Source of the DNA: Streptomyces sp. WM6378
Lineage (GTDB): Bacteria > Actinomycetota > Actinomycetes > Streptomycetales > Streptomycetaceae
Assembly (NCBI RefSeq): GCF_001279695.1
Contig: NZ_LGDD01000347.1
Span: forward strand, 1-29,841
DNA length: 29,841 nt
Direction: 5' to 3'
The position numbers and the translations under genes were made by a program. A model generated the notes under the pieces. That model had not been told where the DNA came from, made no database searches, and saw only the letters and a list, made by a program, of their open reading frames with translations. Below are positions 22,507-29,841 of the stretch, in pieces (position 1 is the first letter of the stretch; each line of letters opens with the position of its first letter).

Positions 22507-23364
22507 ATGTCTGCGAAGACCATCGCCATCACCGGCACTGCGAGCGGGTTCGGGTACCTGAGTGTGCGCCGCTTCGCCGAGGCCGGATGGAACGTCGTGG
22601 CCACCGTCCGCAAGGAAGCGGACCTGGACGCACACGCCGGACTGGACAACGTCAAAACGCTCCTGCTGGACGTCGACGACGAGGGCGCCGACCTGGGCTT
22701 CGGCGATCTTGCGCTGTCGCAGTTCGGCCGACTGGACGCGCTGATCAACAATGCCGGGTACTTCCAGGGCGGCCCGCTGGAAGCCACCACGATGGACCAG
22801 GTCCACCGGCAGTTCCAGACCAACGTCTTCGGGCTGATCGCACTGAACAAGGCAGTCGTTCCGATCTTCCGCAAGCAGCGCTCGGGCGTCATCGTCAACG
22901 TCAGCTCCATCAGCGCCGACGCGGGATTCCCGTACACCTCGGTGTGTCAGGCGTCGAAGGCCGCCGTCGCCTCCCTCAGTGAGGGCCTGCACGCGGAACT
23001 CGCCGAGTTCGGCGTCTCGGTCAAGGCACTGCACCCCGGCAGCCACGAGACCAAAATCTTCAGCAAGGTCGACCGCGCCGAAAACGCTCCGGAGGACTAC
23101 ACCGCTTCCTGGAACACCTTCGCGTCACTGAACCTCGTCCGCTCCGACCCGGCCCTCACTGCCGAGGTCATGCTCCGCATGGTCACCGACGGCAACACCA
23201 CGAAGGTCCACTACTACAGCGGCCCCGACGGCGAGGCCGTCCCACGCGTGAAGCAGCTCCTCGGCCAGGACTGGTACCTGGAAGAACTCGGCGCACGAAA
23301 CCGCGGCAAGGCCACGGCCCTGTGGGACGCCCTGATGCCGGCTCCCAACAACGCAACCGCGTAA
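22507..23364 (+). CDS. Short-chain dehydrogenase/reductase with Tyr-to-Cys at the active site
   Basis: The product is 285 aa. ATG 22507 with GAAAGGGC upstream. It has a classical SDR Rossmann fold: TGTASGFG cofactor loop (residues 10-17), LLLDVDD adenine-site Asp, NNAG, then NVSS with catalytic Ser134. The usual YxxxK motif reads Cys147-Gln-Ala-Ser-Lys151. The tyrosine proton donor is replaced by cysteine through a single TAT-to-TGT change, while Ser134 and Lys151 remain. Other features (TNVFGLIALNKAVVP, SEGLHAEL, VKALHPGSHET) are normal. Oxidoreduction by the standard mechanism should be impaired. The enzyme may be inactive, use another donor, or the base may be an error. Regulated by the divergent TetR. 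Confidence 0.9.
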   Translation: MSAKTIAITGTASGFGYLSVRRFAEAGWNVVATVRKEADLDAHAGLDNVKTLLLDVDDEGADLGFGDLALSQFGRLDALINNAGYFQGGPLEATTMDQVHRQFQTNVFGLIALNKAVVPIFRKQRSGVIVNVSSISADAGFPYTSVCQASKAAVASLSEGLHAELAEFGVSVKALHPGSHETKIFSKVDRAENAPEDYTASWNTFASLNLVRSDPALTAEVMLRMVTDGNTTKVHYYSGPDGEAVPRVKQLLGQDWYLEELGARNRGKATALWDALMPAPNNATA

Positions 23365-23430
23365 CGAAGAATCGGCCTCAGGAACGACCTCGGCCCTGGC
23401 GCCCCGCCAGCCGCACGCAAGCGGCTCCAT

Positions 23431-23450
23431 ATCCGCCGGACGGGCTCTAT
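23431..23450 (-). repeat. Right inverted end of the TetR/dehydrogenase cassette, split by IS630
   Basis: ATCCGCCGGACGGGCTCTAT is the inverted counterpart of 21696-21716. Its outermost bases continue beyond the IS630-family element: joining 23449 to 24517 restores CTAGC, matching the left end. This shows the IS inserted into the TA of an existing end. Confidence 0.65.
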
Positions 23451-24514
23451 TGCTGCGTTCCTGTTTGAGTGGGTAAGAGCGCTGGTAGCGGGGCGGGTGC
23501 GGGTGCTCGGGGTGGGTGTCTGACGATGGTGTTGGGGTGCAGTCCCAAAACGGTGCGCTGCTGGCTGCACCGTTTCAACCGGGCTGGCATTGCGGGACTT
23601 GAGGACCTGGGCGGGCAGGGCCGTAAACGCCGGATCACCGAGCAGGAGCGTTTTCGGGTCATTGCGCTGGTCAAGTTGCTGCCGCCGGGGAGCCTGCGAT
23701 GGGAACCCGTGGACGAGCTGTGGGCGCGGGACGAGTTGGGGGCGGCGGAGTGGGCGCTGGACATCCTGGCGGCCGCAGCCCAGGCTGGCGGCATCCAGGT
23801 CAGCCGCTCGCGGGTGCGCCGGATCCTCCTGGCTGAGGGGGCGCGGTGGCGCCGTCCGCGTTCCTGGACGCGTTCGGCCGACCCGGACTTCGTCCCAAAA
23901 GAACGCGGATCTTCGGCCTGTACACCGCCCCGCCGCCCGACGCGACGGTGATCTGTGCGGACGAGTTCGGGCCGGTGATCCCGCGGACTTTTCCACCCGG
24001 ACCGGGCTGGTCGCCGGACGGACACCGGATCAAGTCCGAACTCGACTATGGCCGGGGCCCGGAGAAGGCTTGGGTCTTCGGCGGCCTGCGGATCCGCGAC
24101 GGCATACAGGTCACGATGACCGCGCCGTCCCGCAGCAGCTTCTGCCACCAGCAGTTTCTGGAGCGCGTGGAGCAGGCCAACCCGACGGGGCCGATCTGGA
24201 CCGTCACCGACAACCTGTCTGCACACCGCAGCGTGTCCACCAGGACCTGGCTGGAAGACCACCCGCGCATCCGCCACGCCTTCATCCCGGTCGGTGCCTG
24301 CTGGCTCAACGTGCAAGAAGGCTGGTGGCGTCTCTTCCGCAAGACCGCGTTGGCCGGCCGTTCCTTCTGCAACCCCCACGACATCGCGCACGCCACCGAG
24401 CTGGCCACTGCCCAGCTCAACACCCGTGCCCGACCCTGGATCTGGGGACGACCAGCACCTCCCACCCGCACACGCAGGCGTCGCTATGTGTACGTCCTAT
24501 GAGTAACGCAGCAC
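23450..24514 (+). mobile_element. IS630-family insertion sequence, 1065 bp, flanked by TA duplication
   Basis: Terminal inverted repeats TTGCTGCGTTCC (23450-23461) and GTAACGCAGCAC (24503-24514) match at 10 of 12 positions. TA occurs immediately outside each end (23448-23449 and 24515-24516), the hallmark TA target duplication of the IS630/Tc1 superfamily. Size fits the family. It encodes one transposase in two frames joined at a slippery site. Confidence 0.85.
23469..24502 (+). CDS. IS630-family DDE transposase, expressed by probable -1 frameshifting
   Basis: The first frame runs from GTG 23469 (or ATG 23526) and contains the helix-turn-helix (SPKTVRCWLHRFNRAGIAGL, RVRRILLAEGARWRRPRSW). The second frame ends at 24502 and holds the DDE domain: ICADEFGPV (first Asp), TDNLSAH (second Asp) and NVQEGWWRLFRK (Glu). 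The frames overlap at 23846-23951 and join at C-CCA-AAA (23894-23900), a heptamer in the correct phase for -1 slippage, giving the expected DPDFVPKRTRIFGLY. The N-terminus before SPKTV is unusual (Gly/Ala-rich) and about 25 residues shorter than common family members. With all three catalytic acids it may be active. Confidence 0.8.
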
Positions 24515-24529
24515 TAGCGATATGCCGTG

Positions 24530-24610
24530 TCACGCCCATTCCACACCGAACTGCGCGAGGGTGGCGCGCTGTTCGGGGGTGAGTTTGCCGCGACGGGTTT
24601 TGACCGGCAT
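24530..24610 (-). pseudogene. Helicase-associated domain protein, last 26 codons only
   Basis: From ATG 24608-24610 leftward the frame reads MPVKTRRGKLTPEQRATLAQ, then FGVEWA and stop. This is the same C-terminal HA-domain ending as at 2167 (LTPGQ, LGVMWA). It is cut at about 24610 by IS3-family DNA. The remnant sits just outside the IS630 element. Confidence 0.65.
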
Positions 24611-24758
24611 CACAGACGCCGAGGTCGCCGTCGCCGAGTACACCGACTGGTTCAATCAGCGACGCCTGCACGGCGAGCTCGGCCACGTGACTCCCGCCGG
24701 GCACGAGGCGGCCCTAAATGCGGCCGAACCTCCTGAGTCACTCCAGAAAGCCAGTTGA
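24609..24758 (+). pseudogene. IS3-family transposase OrfB, C-terminal tail
   Basis: The frame reads VAVAEYTDWFNQRRLHGELG, then HVTPAGHEAAL, the conserved end of IS3-family OrfB integrases (WxxWFNxxRLHSxLGxxxPxxxE). Only about 50 residues remain. A frameshift just before the stop moves the natural ending, KPVDSVSTEPG, into the next frame. It is a different IS3 lineage from the fragment at 8120, since homologous parts do not overlap and flanks differ. Confidence 0.75.
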
Positions 24759-24918
24759 CTCAGTCTCCACAGAACCCGGGGCTCGACAGTATGTCGTCTG
24801 CGAACACTTCTCCCCGCGCCGCCACCAGACGGTCCGCTCCCGGTGCAACAACAACCAGGTCGAGTTGGTGGCGGCCCCAGGGCGGAATAACTCAACTGCC
24901 GCCGTTTGCTTCCCGATT

Positions 24919-26208
24919 ATGAGACCGACACGGAAAGTGCTTGTCGTCATCACACGGCTGGGGACCGTAGCGGCACTCGTCGCGGGTCTGCTGACAGCGA
25001 GCTTCGGGACCGCGATCGCGAAGAACCTGGAAGAACACCACCCGGTGTCCTACAACATGGAGGGCGGTCAGGGTGGGGACGTGACCCCGAAGTGGAGCAA
25101 CGACGTGCTCCAGCTGACCCGTGGCCACGACGTGGTGGCGATCCAGGAGGCCGGACCGATCCCGCCGATGGACCGGAACGGCATCTTCCACTGGCAGGAG
25201 AACATCAGGGCCAACGGCCACACGGTGTACCACTATCTGCGCAATTTCGGCACACCGGACTCGCCGGTCCTGCGGCATGTGTACTTCCTGGAAACCGACC
25301 CGGCGGGCCATCGGGTCAATCTGGCCTTCGTGACACACGATGCGCCGACCGATGACCAGGTCTGGGTCACGGCTCCCACCCTGCCGAACAGCCGCGCTTC
25401 ACTCGGGGTCAGGTTCGGCCAAACGATCTTCAACAACGTGCATGGCCTGGCTCGTGGCCACGGTCCGGACATCCCCGGCCAGATCGAGGTGATCGACCGC
25501 GACCAGCGGCGGGCCGGATACGACTACGCGGTCCTCGGTGATTTCAACCGGGATCCAGACAGCCTGCACGGCAGGCTACCGGCGGACACTCACGTATACC
25601 GGCCCGGGGTGACCACCCACCTGAACGGCGGCGAGTGGGATTACATGGTGGCCAGTCGCGGCGTTCCGCTGTACACCGGACACGCGATGAACGGGATCTC
25701 CGCCGACCATCTCCCGGTGGAGTTCGGCGCCATCCCGCTCCGGGGTGCCGCGTTCTCGCTGGGGAACTACCACTCGTACAGCGCGCGGGGTGCCGAACGG
25801 ATCCTCGACATCGACCGGGAGCGGCCGGACAACGGCACGCACATCCTGCTGTATGACAACCACCATGCGGGCAACCAGGCATTCGAGTTCATCCCGGGCG
25901 GCGGTGGCGCCTTCTGGATCGGCAACCCGGTCACACACAAATGCCTGGACATGAGGCGAGGCCAGAACACGGGTCCCGGGGACTGGCTCAACGAGTGGAG
26001 CTGTCTGCACCAGAGCAGTCAGAAATGGCGGGTGGAGTACTGGAAGACCGATCCTGGCGCGGCGGCGATCATCAACGAGCAGACCGGTGACTGCCTGGAT
26101 GTGTCCCGGGAGCAGAACCGCAACGGCTCCTGGGCCGTGATCGAACCGTGCAACGGCCACGACAGCCAGAAGTGGACGCTGCAATTCCTCGCCGAACGCA
26201 AGAGTTAG
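24919..26208 (+). CDS. Secreted EEP-family nuclease fused to a ricin-type lectin (CDT-like effector)
   Basis: The product is 429 aa from ATG 24919; no clear Shine-Dalgarno is seen. Residues 1-34 are a Sec signal (VVITRLGTVAALVAGLLTA, cut near AIA). Residues 40-272 are a DNase I-like EEP domain with every key residue: Asn46 (SYNME), Glu77 (IQEAG), His175 (NNVHG), Asp208 and Asn210 (VLGDFNRDP), Asp241 and Asp263-His264 (SADHLPVEF). Residues 278-429 are a RICIN beta-trefoil with CLDM and CLDV pockets and two QKW ends. In cytolethal distending toxin the CdtB nuclease works with separate ricin-like CdtA/CdtC; here both are one chain. It should be exported and catalytically competent. Target cells are unknown. 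Confidence 0.88.
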   Translation: MRPTRKVLVVITRLGTVAALVAGLLTASFGTAIAKNLEEHHPVSYNMEGGQGGDVTPKWSNDVLQLTRGHDVVAIQEAGPIPPMDRNGIFHWQENIRANGHTVYHYLRNFGTPDSPVLRHVYFLETDPAGHRVNLAFVTHDAPTDDQVWVTAPTLPNSRASLGVRFGQTIFNNVHGLARGHGPDIPGQIEVIDRDQRRAGYDYAVLGDFNRDPDSLHGRLPADTHVYRPGVTTHLNGGEWDYMVASRGVPLYTGHAMNGISADHLPVEFGAIPLRGAAFSLGNYHSYSARGAERILDIDRERPDNGTHILLYDNHHAGNQAFEFIPGGGGAFWIGNPVTHKCLDMRRGQNTGPGDWLNEWSCLHQSSQKWRVEYWKTDPGAAAIINEQTGDCLDVSREQNRNGSWAVIEPCNGHDSQKWTLQFLAERKS

Positions 26209-26396
26209 TGGCTCAAGACAGGTTGCGGAATGCGCCGGGCAAGCCTGCCTCCCCTGTGACGTGCCGACTTGTGCCGGGCACGGGCGCTATTCCGGTGTGG
26301 CGATGACGCAGTGGCTGGTGGTGGCAGCCAACGGTGTACGGCGGACGATCGAGGCCAGGAGCGGGGAAAGACCGTCCGCCGAGATCCTTGTTTCGC
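26209..26396. other. Intergenic gap upstream of the zinc-ribbon protein
   Basis: No gene is visible. The right end carries a -10-like TAGTGT (26397-26402) listed separately. No terminator hairpin for the preceding gene was found by eye. Confidence 0.4.
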
Positions 26397-26402
26397 TAGT
26401 GT
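26397..26402 (+). promoter_or_regulatory. -10 element suggesting a leaderless transcript
   Basis: TAGTGT matches the Streptomyces -10 consensus (TAGRRT-like). Its last base is 6 nt before the GTG at 26409, so transcription would begin at or next to the start codon. This agrees with the lack of a Shine-Dalgarno. The -35 is weak. Confidence 0.45.
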
Positions 26403-26408
26403 CGTTTT

Positions 26409-27164
26409 GTGGCTCAAAAAACCTGCGCAGAGTGCGGGCATGGGTATCCGCCGGCCGAACTTCAGCCGGTTTTGCCCGGAGAACGCAGGTGCCCGCAGTG
26501 CGGGGGCAGCCGGGTCAACATGGCGCTAGGTCTCCAGGCTGTCGTGGAGGCGAGCACGGCGGAAGAGCTGTCGATGGAGATCACAGCCCATCTGTGGCTG
26601 CGCTGGGCGGAGATCGCGATAGATCAGGCTCTTACGGCACGCCGGGTACGCAGTGAACCGGTGCAGCCGGGCGGCGGCAAGATACCGGGTTCCGTGGTCC
26701 GGGAATTCCAGGCGTCGATGTGCGCTGTTGCTGCCGCGTCCTTCTCCCTGGACGCCCTGTTCGGCTCCACGGGGGTGCCTCCGTCGATCCGGAAGTGGTG
26801 GCCCGGGAAACGACCGAACCGACCAACCGCGATCCGAGAAGCCCTCAAGCGGGCTTTCGATACGGGCCCCGTCAACACCACATGGGTCGCCGAGTTCTCC
26901 TGGCTTTTCGATCTCCGGGATGCAGCGGTACACGCCGAGGCCGTTCCCAAGCCCTCTCGTCTTCATCCGCGAGGCATGCGCACTGCCCAGGAGCACGTCG
27001 ACTACTCGGCTGAGTCGGCAGCCAGGGCAGTCGAGTTGGCGCTCGGCGTGCTGCTCTGGTGCATTGATCATCCGAAGCGCGGGGTGCCGGAAGCCGTCCG
27101 CTGGGCAGAAGCCCATCGTGCAGGCGTCGCCGGACTGGAGAAGCGATGGTTTCAGGTGGCTTGA
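26409..27164 (+). CDS. Zinc-ribbon protein with HEPN-like RxxxxH motif, unknown function
   Basis: The product is 251 aa from GTG 26409. Residues 6-31 form a zinc ribbon: CAECG, then CPQCGG (Cys6, Cys9, Cys28, Cys31). The remainder is alpha-helical with no membrane segment. It includes the motif Arg170-Asp-Ala-Ala-Val-His175 (WLFDLRDAAVHAEA), followed by a Pro-rich turn and two more helices (YSAESAARAVELALGVLLW). An Arg-x4-His in this setting resembles the active site of HEPN-fold ribonucleases, common in toxin-antitoxin and defence systems. I could not place the protein in a named family. It appears monocistronic, so no antitoxin partner is evident. Confidence 0.75.
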   Translation: MAQKTCAECGHGYPPAELQPVLPGERRCPQCGGSRVNMALGLQAVVEASTAEELSMEITAHLWLRWAEIAIDQALTARRVRSEPVQPGGGKIPGSVVREFQASMCAVAAASFSLDALFGSTGVPPSIRKWWPGKRPNRPTAIREALKRAFDTGPVNTTWVAEFSWLFDLRDAAVHAEAVPKPSRLHPRGMRTAQEHVDYSAESAARAVELALGVLLWCIDHPKRGVPEAVRWAEAHRAGVAGLEKRWFQVA

Positions 27165-27352
27165 ATCGCTATCGGGTGCTGTTGGCGGCGAGCGCAGTGG
27201 GTGTCACCGGCGGCAGGCAGTATCTCGGCGAGCCGGGTACTGCAGGAGACCTTCTCCAGCAGGCTGACGGGCGTTGGCGCGGAGACCGCGATGTCTGTCT
27301 GCCTCCCTTTGCTCCGGTTGGCCACTGGATGGCTTGATCTTGAGCTTTACCT

Positions 27353-27375
27353 GTAGTCGTTTGACTACCTAGCGT
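27353..27375 (+). promoter_or_regulatory. Inverted repeat and -10-like element upstream of the EF-Tu gene
   Basis: GTAGTC (27353-27358) pairs with GACTAC (27363-27368) across a GTTT spacer, directly followed by TAGCGT (27370-27375), a plausible -10. A repressor bound to the repeat would block this promoter. The Shine-Dalgarno for the TTG start is at 27395-27407 (AGGAGG and GAGG). Confidence 0.45.
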
Positions 27376-27377
27376 GA

Positions 27378-28600
<1,223 letters not shown>

Positions 28601-28884
28601 CCGCCGTGCGGCCGTTCGTTCCTGACGGTATCAACGGTGCCTCGACGTGCGGTCTTCGGCCCGATCGTCACCGGCAGGGTGGTGTCGTTGAGGGGAGGGC
28701 TGTTCGCCGTGCGGTGCTGGGAGGGGCTGGCTTTGTCCGCGGGTCGTGAATTTTGTTGCTCGCGGGTTTGGGAGGCGCGTGTGCCCACGGTCGGGTGATG
28801 TACACGGGTTTTGGATGTGAGCGGCTTTCTTGCCGGGGGAGCATCGGAGTGTTCCGAGTGGATGAACTGGTGAGAGGAGATTCC

Positions 28885-29280
28885 GTGACGGAGACGCAGA
28901 CGGAGCAGGCGGTCCGCGGTGGGAGCCCGGACTCCGCGGTCGACCGGGTGGCCGACTTCTACGGCGCCTACATCGACGCCGTCTCTGACGGTACGGACGA
29001 CCTGGGGTCGCAGCTTCGCTCCCACTACCTCACGGAGGACTTGCGGCAGCGGTTGGCTGCCTGGGAGGAGGCCAACCACGCCGACGGCGTCCTGCGCGCC
29101 CAGGACGTGGCCACTCGCTGGGAGGTGAAGTACCGCGACAGCGGTGGCGGGGTCCTGTCCTGCACGGTCACGTTGACCTGGGGCACCGGCCCCGACGCCG
29201 GACAGACCCAATTGGCAGTGCGGAGCGACCTGAGCACCAAGCTCATCTCAGACATCGAAGACGACATCCCAGTCGACTGA
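28885..29280 (+). CDS. Small hypothetical protein
   Basis: The product is 131 aa. GTG 28885 with GAGGAG five to six bases upstream; an upstream in-frame start lacks this. It is acidic, with ADFYGAYIDAVSDG, RSHYLTEDLRQRLAAWEEAN and HADGVLRAQDVATRW. A WGTGPD turn and LISDIE end follow. Homologous-looking Streptomyces proteins that I recall usually carry a signal peptide and a DUF3828-like secreted domain; here none is present, so this may be a cytoplasmic form or an N-terminally clipped one. No catalytic motif is seen. The gene stands alone between the EF-Tu pseudogene and an IS element. Confidence 0.7.
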   Translation: MTETQTEQAVRGGSPDSAVDRVADFYGAYIDAVSDGTDDLGSQLRSHYLTEDLRQRLAAWEEANHADGVLRAQDVATRWEVKYRDSGGGVLSCTVTLTWGTGPDAGQTQLAVRSDLSTKLISDIEDDIPVD

Positions 29281-29429
29281 CCCACCCCGCGATTGGGCTG
29301 AAGCCCGGCAGTTGTGAGCACTGCCGGGCCCGCCGAGCAGGAAGCGCAGTCTGCCGGTCTTGATGACGGGGACCGGGCAGCCCTGCACGAGTCAGCCGAG
29401 TCACCCGGTATCCGCCAATGGTCGGTGCG

Positions 29430-29841
29430 GGGTGACAGTGAGCTCTTTTCGATCTGGCGGTCTGGGCCACGAGTTGGACGGTCCTGCGTAACGACGAAGC
29501 TCCTGGTAGACGGTGTCACGACCAAGGTCCACCGTGCTGCCAGGCGCCTCGTGTGCTTGTCTGCCCGTCCTCGATCGGCCTGTCCAGCCGCACCCTGCAG
29601 TACCTGACCGGACGACTCGTCTTCCGAAGGCGGGAAATCGGTAGGCGATGGCGCCGCCTGACCGCGGGCCGCCAGGCCCTGCTTGCCCTGGGGCACCTGC
29701 GATGCGGTGACACCTACGCCCAGCTCGCGGCCGGGTTCGGGGTCGGCATCGCGACGGTGTTCCGCTACATACACGAGGCCGTCGACGTTCTGGCCGCCCT
29801 CGCGCCGCCCCTGGGCGAGGCGATGAAGACCATCCGGACCA
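29430..29841 (+). mobile_element. IS5-type insertion sequence, left part (runs off right edge)
   Basis: The region from about 29430 matches the reverse complement of roughly 9120-9300, including about 120 bp of noncoding DNA before the transposase. Both begin near an AGTGAGC-like motif (29432), which may mark the outer end. The two copies are inverted relative to each other. Confidence 0.65.
29553..29841 (+). CDS. IS5-type (DDE_Tnp_4) transposase, N-terminal part
   Basis: GTG 29553 opens VLVCPSSIGLSSRTLQYL, then VFRRREIGRRWRRLTAGRQA and HLRCGDTYAQLAAGFGVGIA. These 96 codons are the N-terminal helix-turn-helix (HTH_Tnp_4) of Streptomyces IS5-type transposases; the DDE catalytic domain lies beyond the edge. 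Frame is intact so far, so unlike the copy near 9 kb it may be functional. Confidence 0.8.
   Translation, partial: MLVCPSSIGLSSRTLQYLTGRLVFRRREIGRRWRRLTAGRQALLALGHLRCGDTYAQLAAGFGVGIATVFRYIHEAVDVLAALAPPLGEAMKTIRT

Noticed and set aside
23846..24502. Independent gene for the second half of the IS630 transposase
   Set aside because: Its first codons are out-of-frame sequence of the first half; domain content only makes sense after joining at the slippery heptamer.
24718..24918. Upstream extension of the EEP-ricin gene
   Set aside because: The extra 67 codons are the shifted tail of an IS3 transposase; the signal peptide begins at 24919.

Overview
The window comes from a high-GC actinomycete, almost certainly Streptomyces or a close relative. 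Third codon positions are almost all G or C, and GTG and TTG starts are common. Secreted proteins with Sec signals and lipoboxes, TetR and XRE/MmyB-type regulators and actinomycete-type insertion sequences fill the space. Many broken genes, at least five insertion-sequence families or remnants, and three separate fragments of helicase-associated (HA) domain genes suggest an accessory chromosome arm or other plastic region. That placement is an inference.

Layout. 1-2.5 kb: the N-terminal end of a secreted endonuclease/exonuclease/phosphatase (EEP) protein that runs off the left edge, a small secreted crystallin-like protein, a thioredoxin-like protein and an HA-domain remnant. 2.45-6.3 kb: an intact, translationally coupled ferric-iron ABC transporter (lipoprotein, fused double permease, ATPase) behind a DtxR/IdeR/DmdR-type iron box. 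6.3-9.3 kb: an unrecognised decayed gene, a tautomerase divergent from a frameshifted XRE regulator, then truncated IS3-family and IS5-type remnants. 9.5-10.2 kb: a conserved-looking hypothetical gene. 10.4-16.1 kb: a TetR repressor divergent from a four-gene molybdenum hydroxylase operon (2Fe-2S, FAD/4Fe-4S, molybdopterin subunits and XdhC-type maturation factor) resembling E. coli paoABCD but without an export signal. Twin TetR-type operators lie between them. 16.2-18.45 kb: a truncated FAD monooxygenase, an IS110-family element with a frameshifted transposase, and a second HA remnant. 18.7-21.7 kb: a secreted ricin-type lectin, a lipoprotein with a strong terminator, a small zinc-finger protein and a secreted peptidoglycan-binding protein.

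21.7-24.5 kb: a divergent TetR/short-chain dehydrogenase pair lies between 21-bp near-identical inverted ends. The right end is split by an IS630-family element flanked by a TA duplication and carrying a textbook -1 slippery heptamer. 24.5-29.8 kb: a third HA tail, an IS3 tail, a secreted EEP nuclease fused to a ricin lectin (the architecture of a one-chain cytolethal-distending-toxin-like effector), a zinc-ribbon protein with a HEPN-like RxxxxH motif, and an EF-Tu gene that reads like gammaproteobacterial EF-Tu but carries a 2-base frameshift. A small hypothetical gene follows, then an IS5-type transposase that runs off the right edge and is an inverted relative of the remnant near 9 kb.

The two intact operons (iron uptake and molybdenum hydroxylase) are self-contained metabolic units with their own visible control sites. 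The rest is mostly secreted proteins, regulators and mobile DNA. Frameshifts are concentrated in mobile and accessory genes while about 9 kb of operon sequence is clean, so real decay is more likely than poor sequence quality, though single-base homopolymer errors cannot be excluded.
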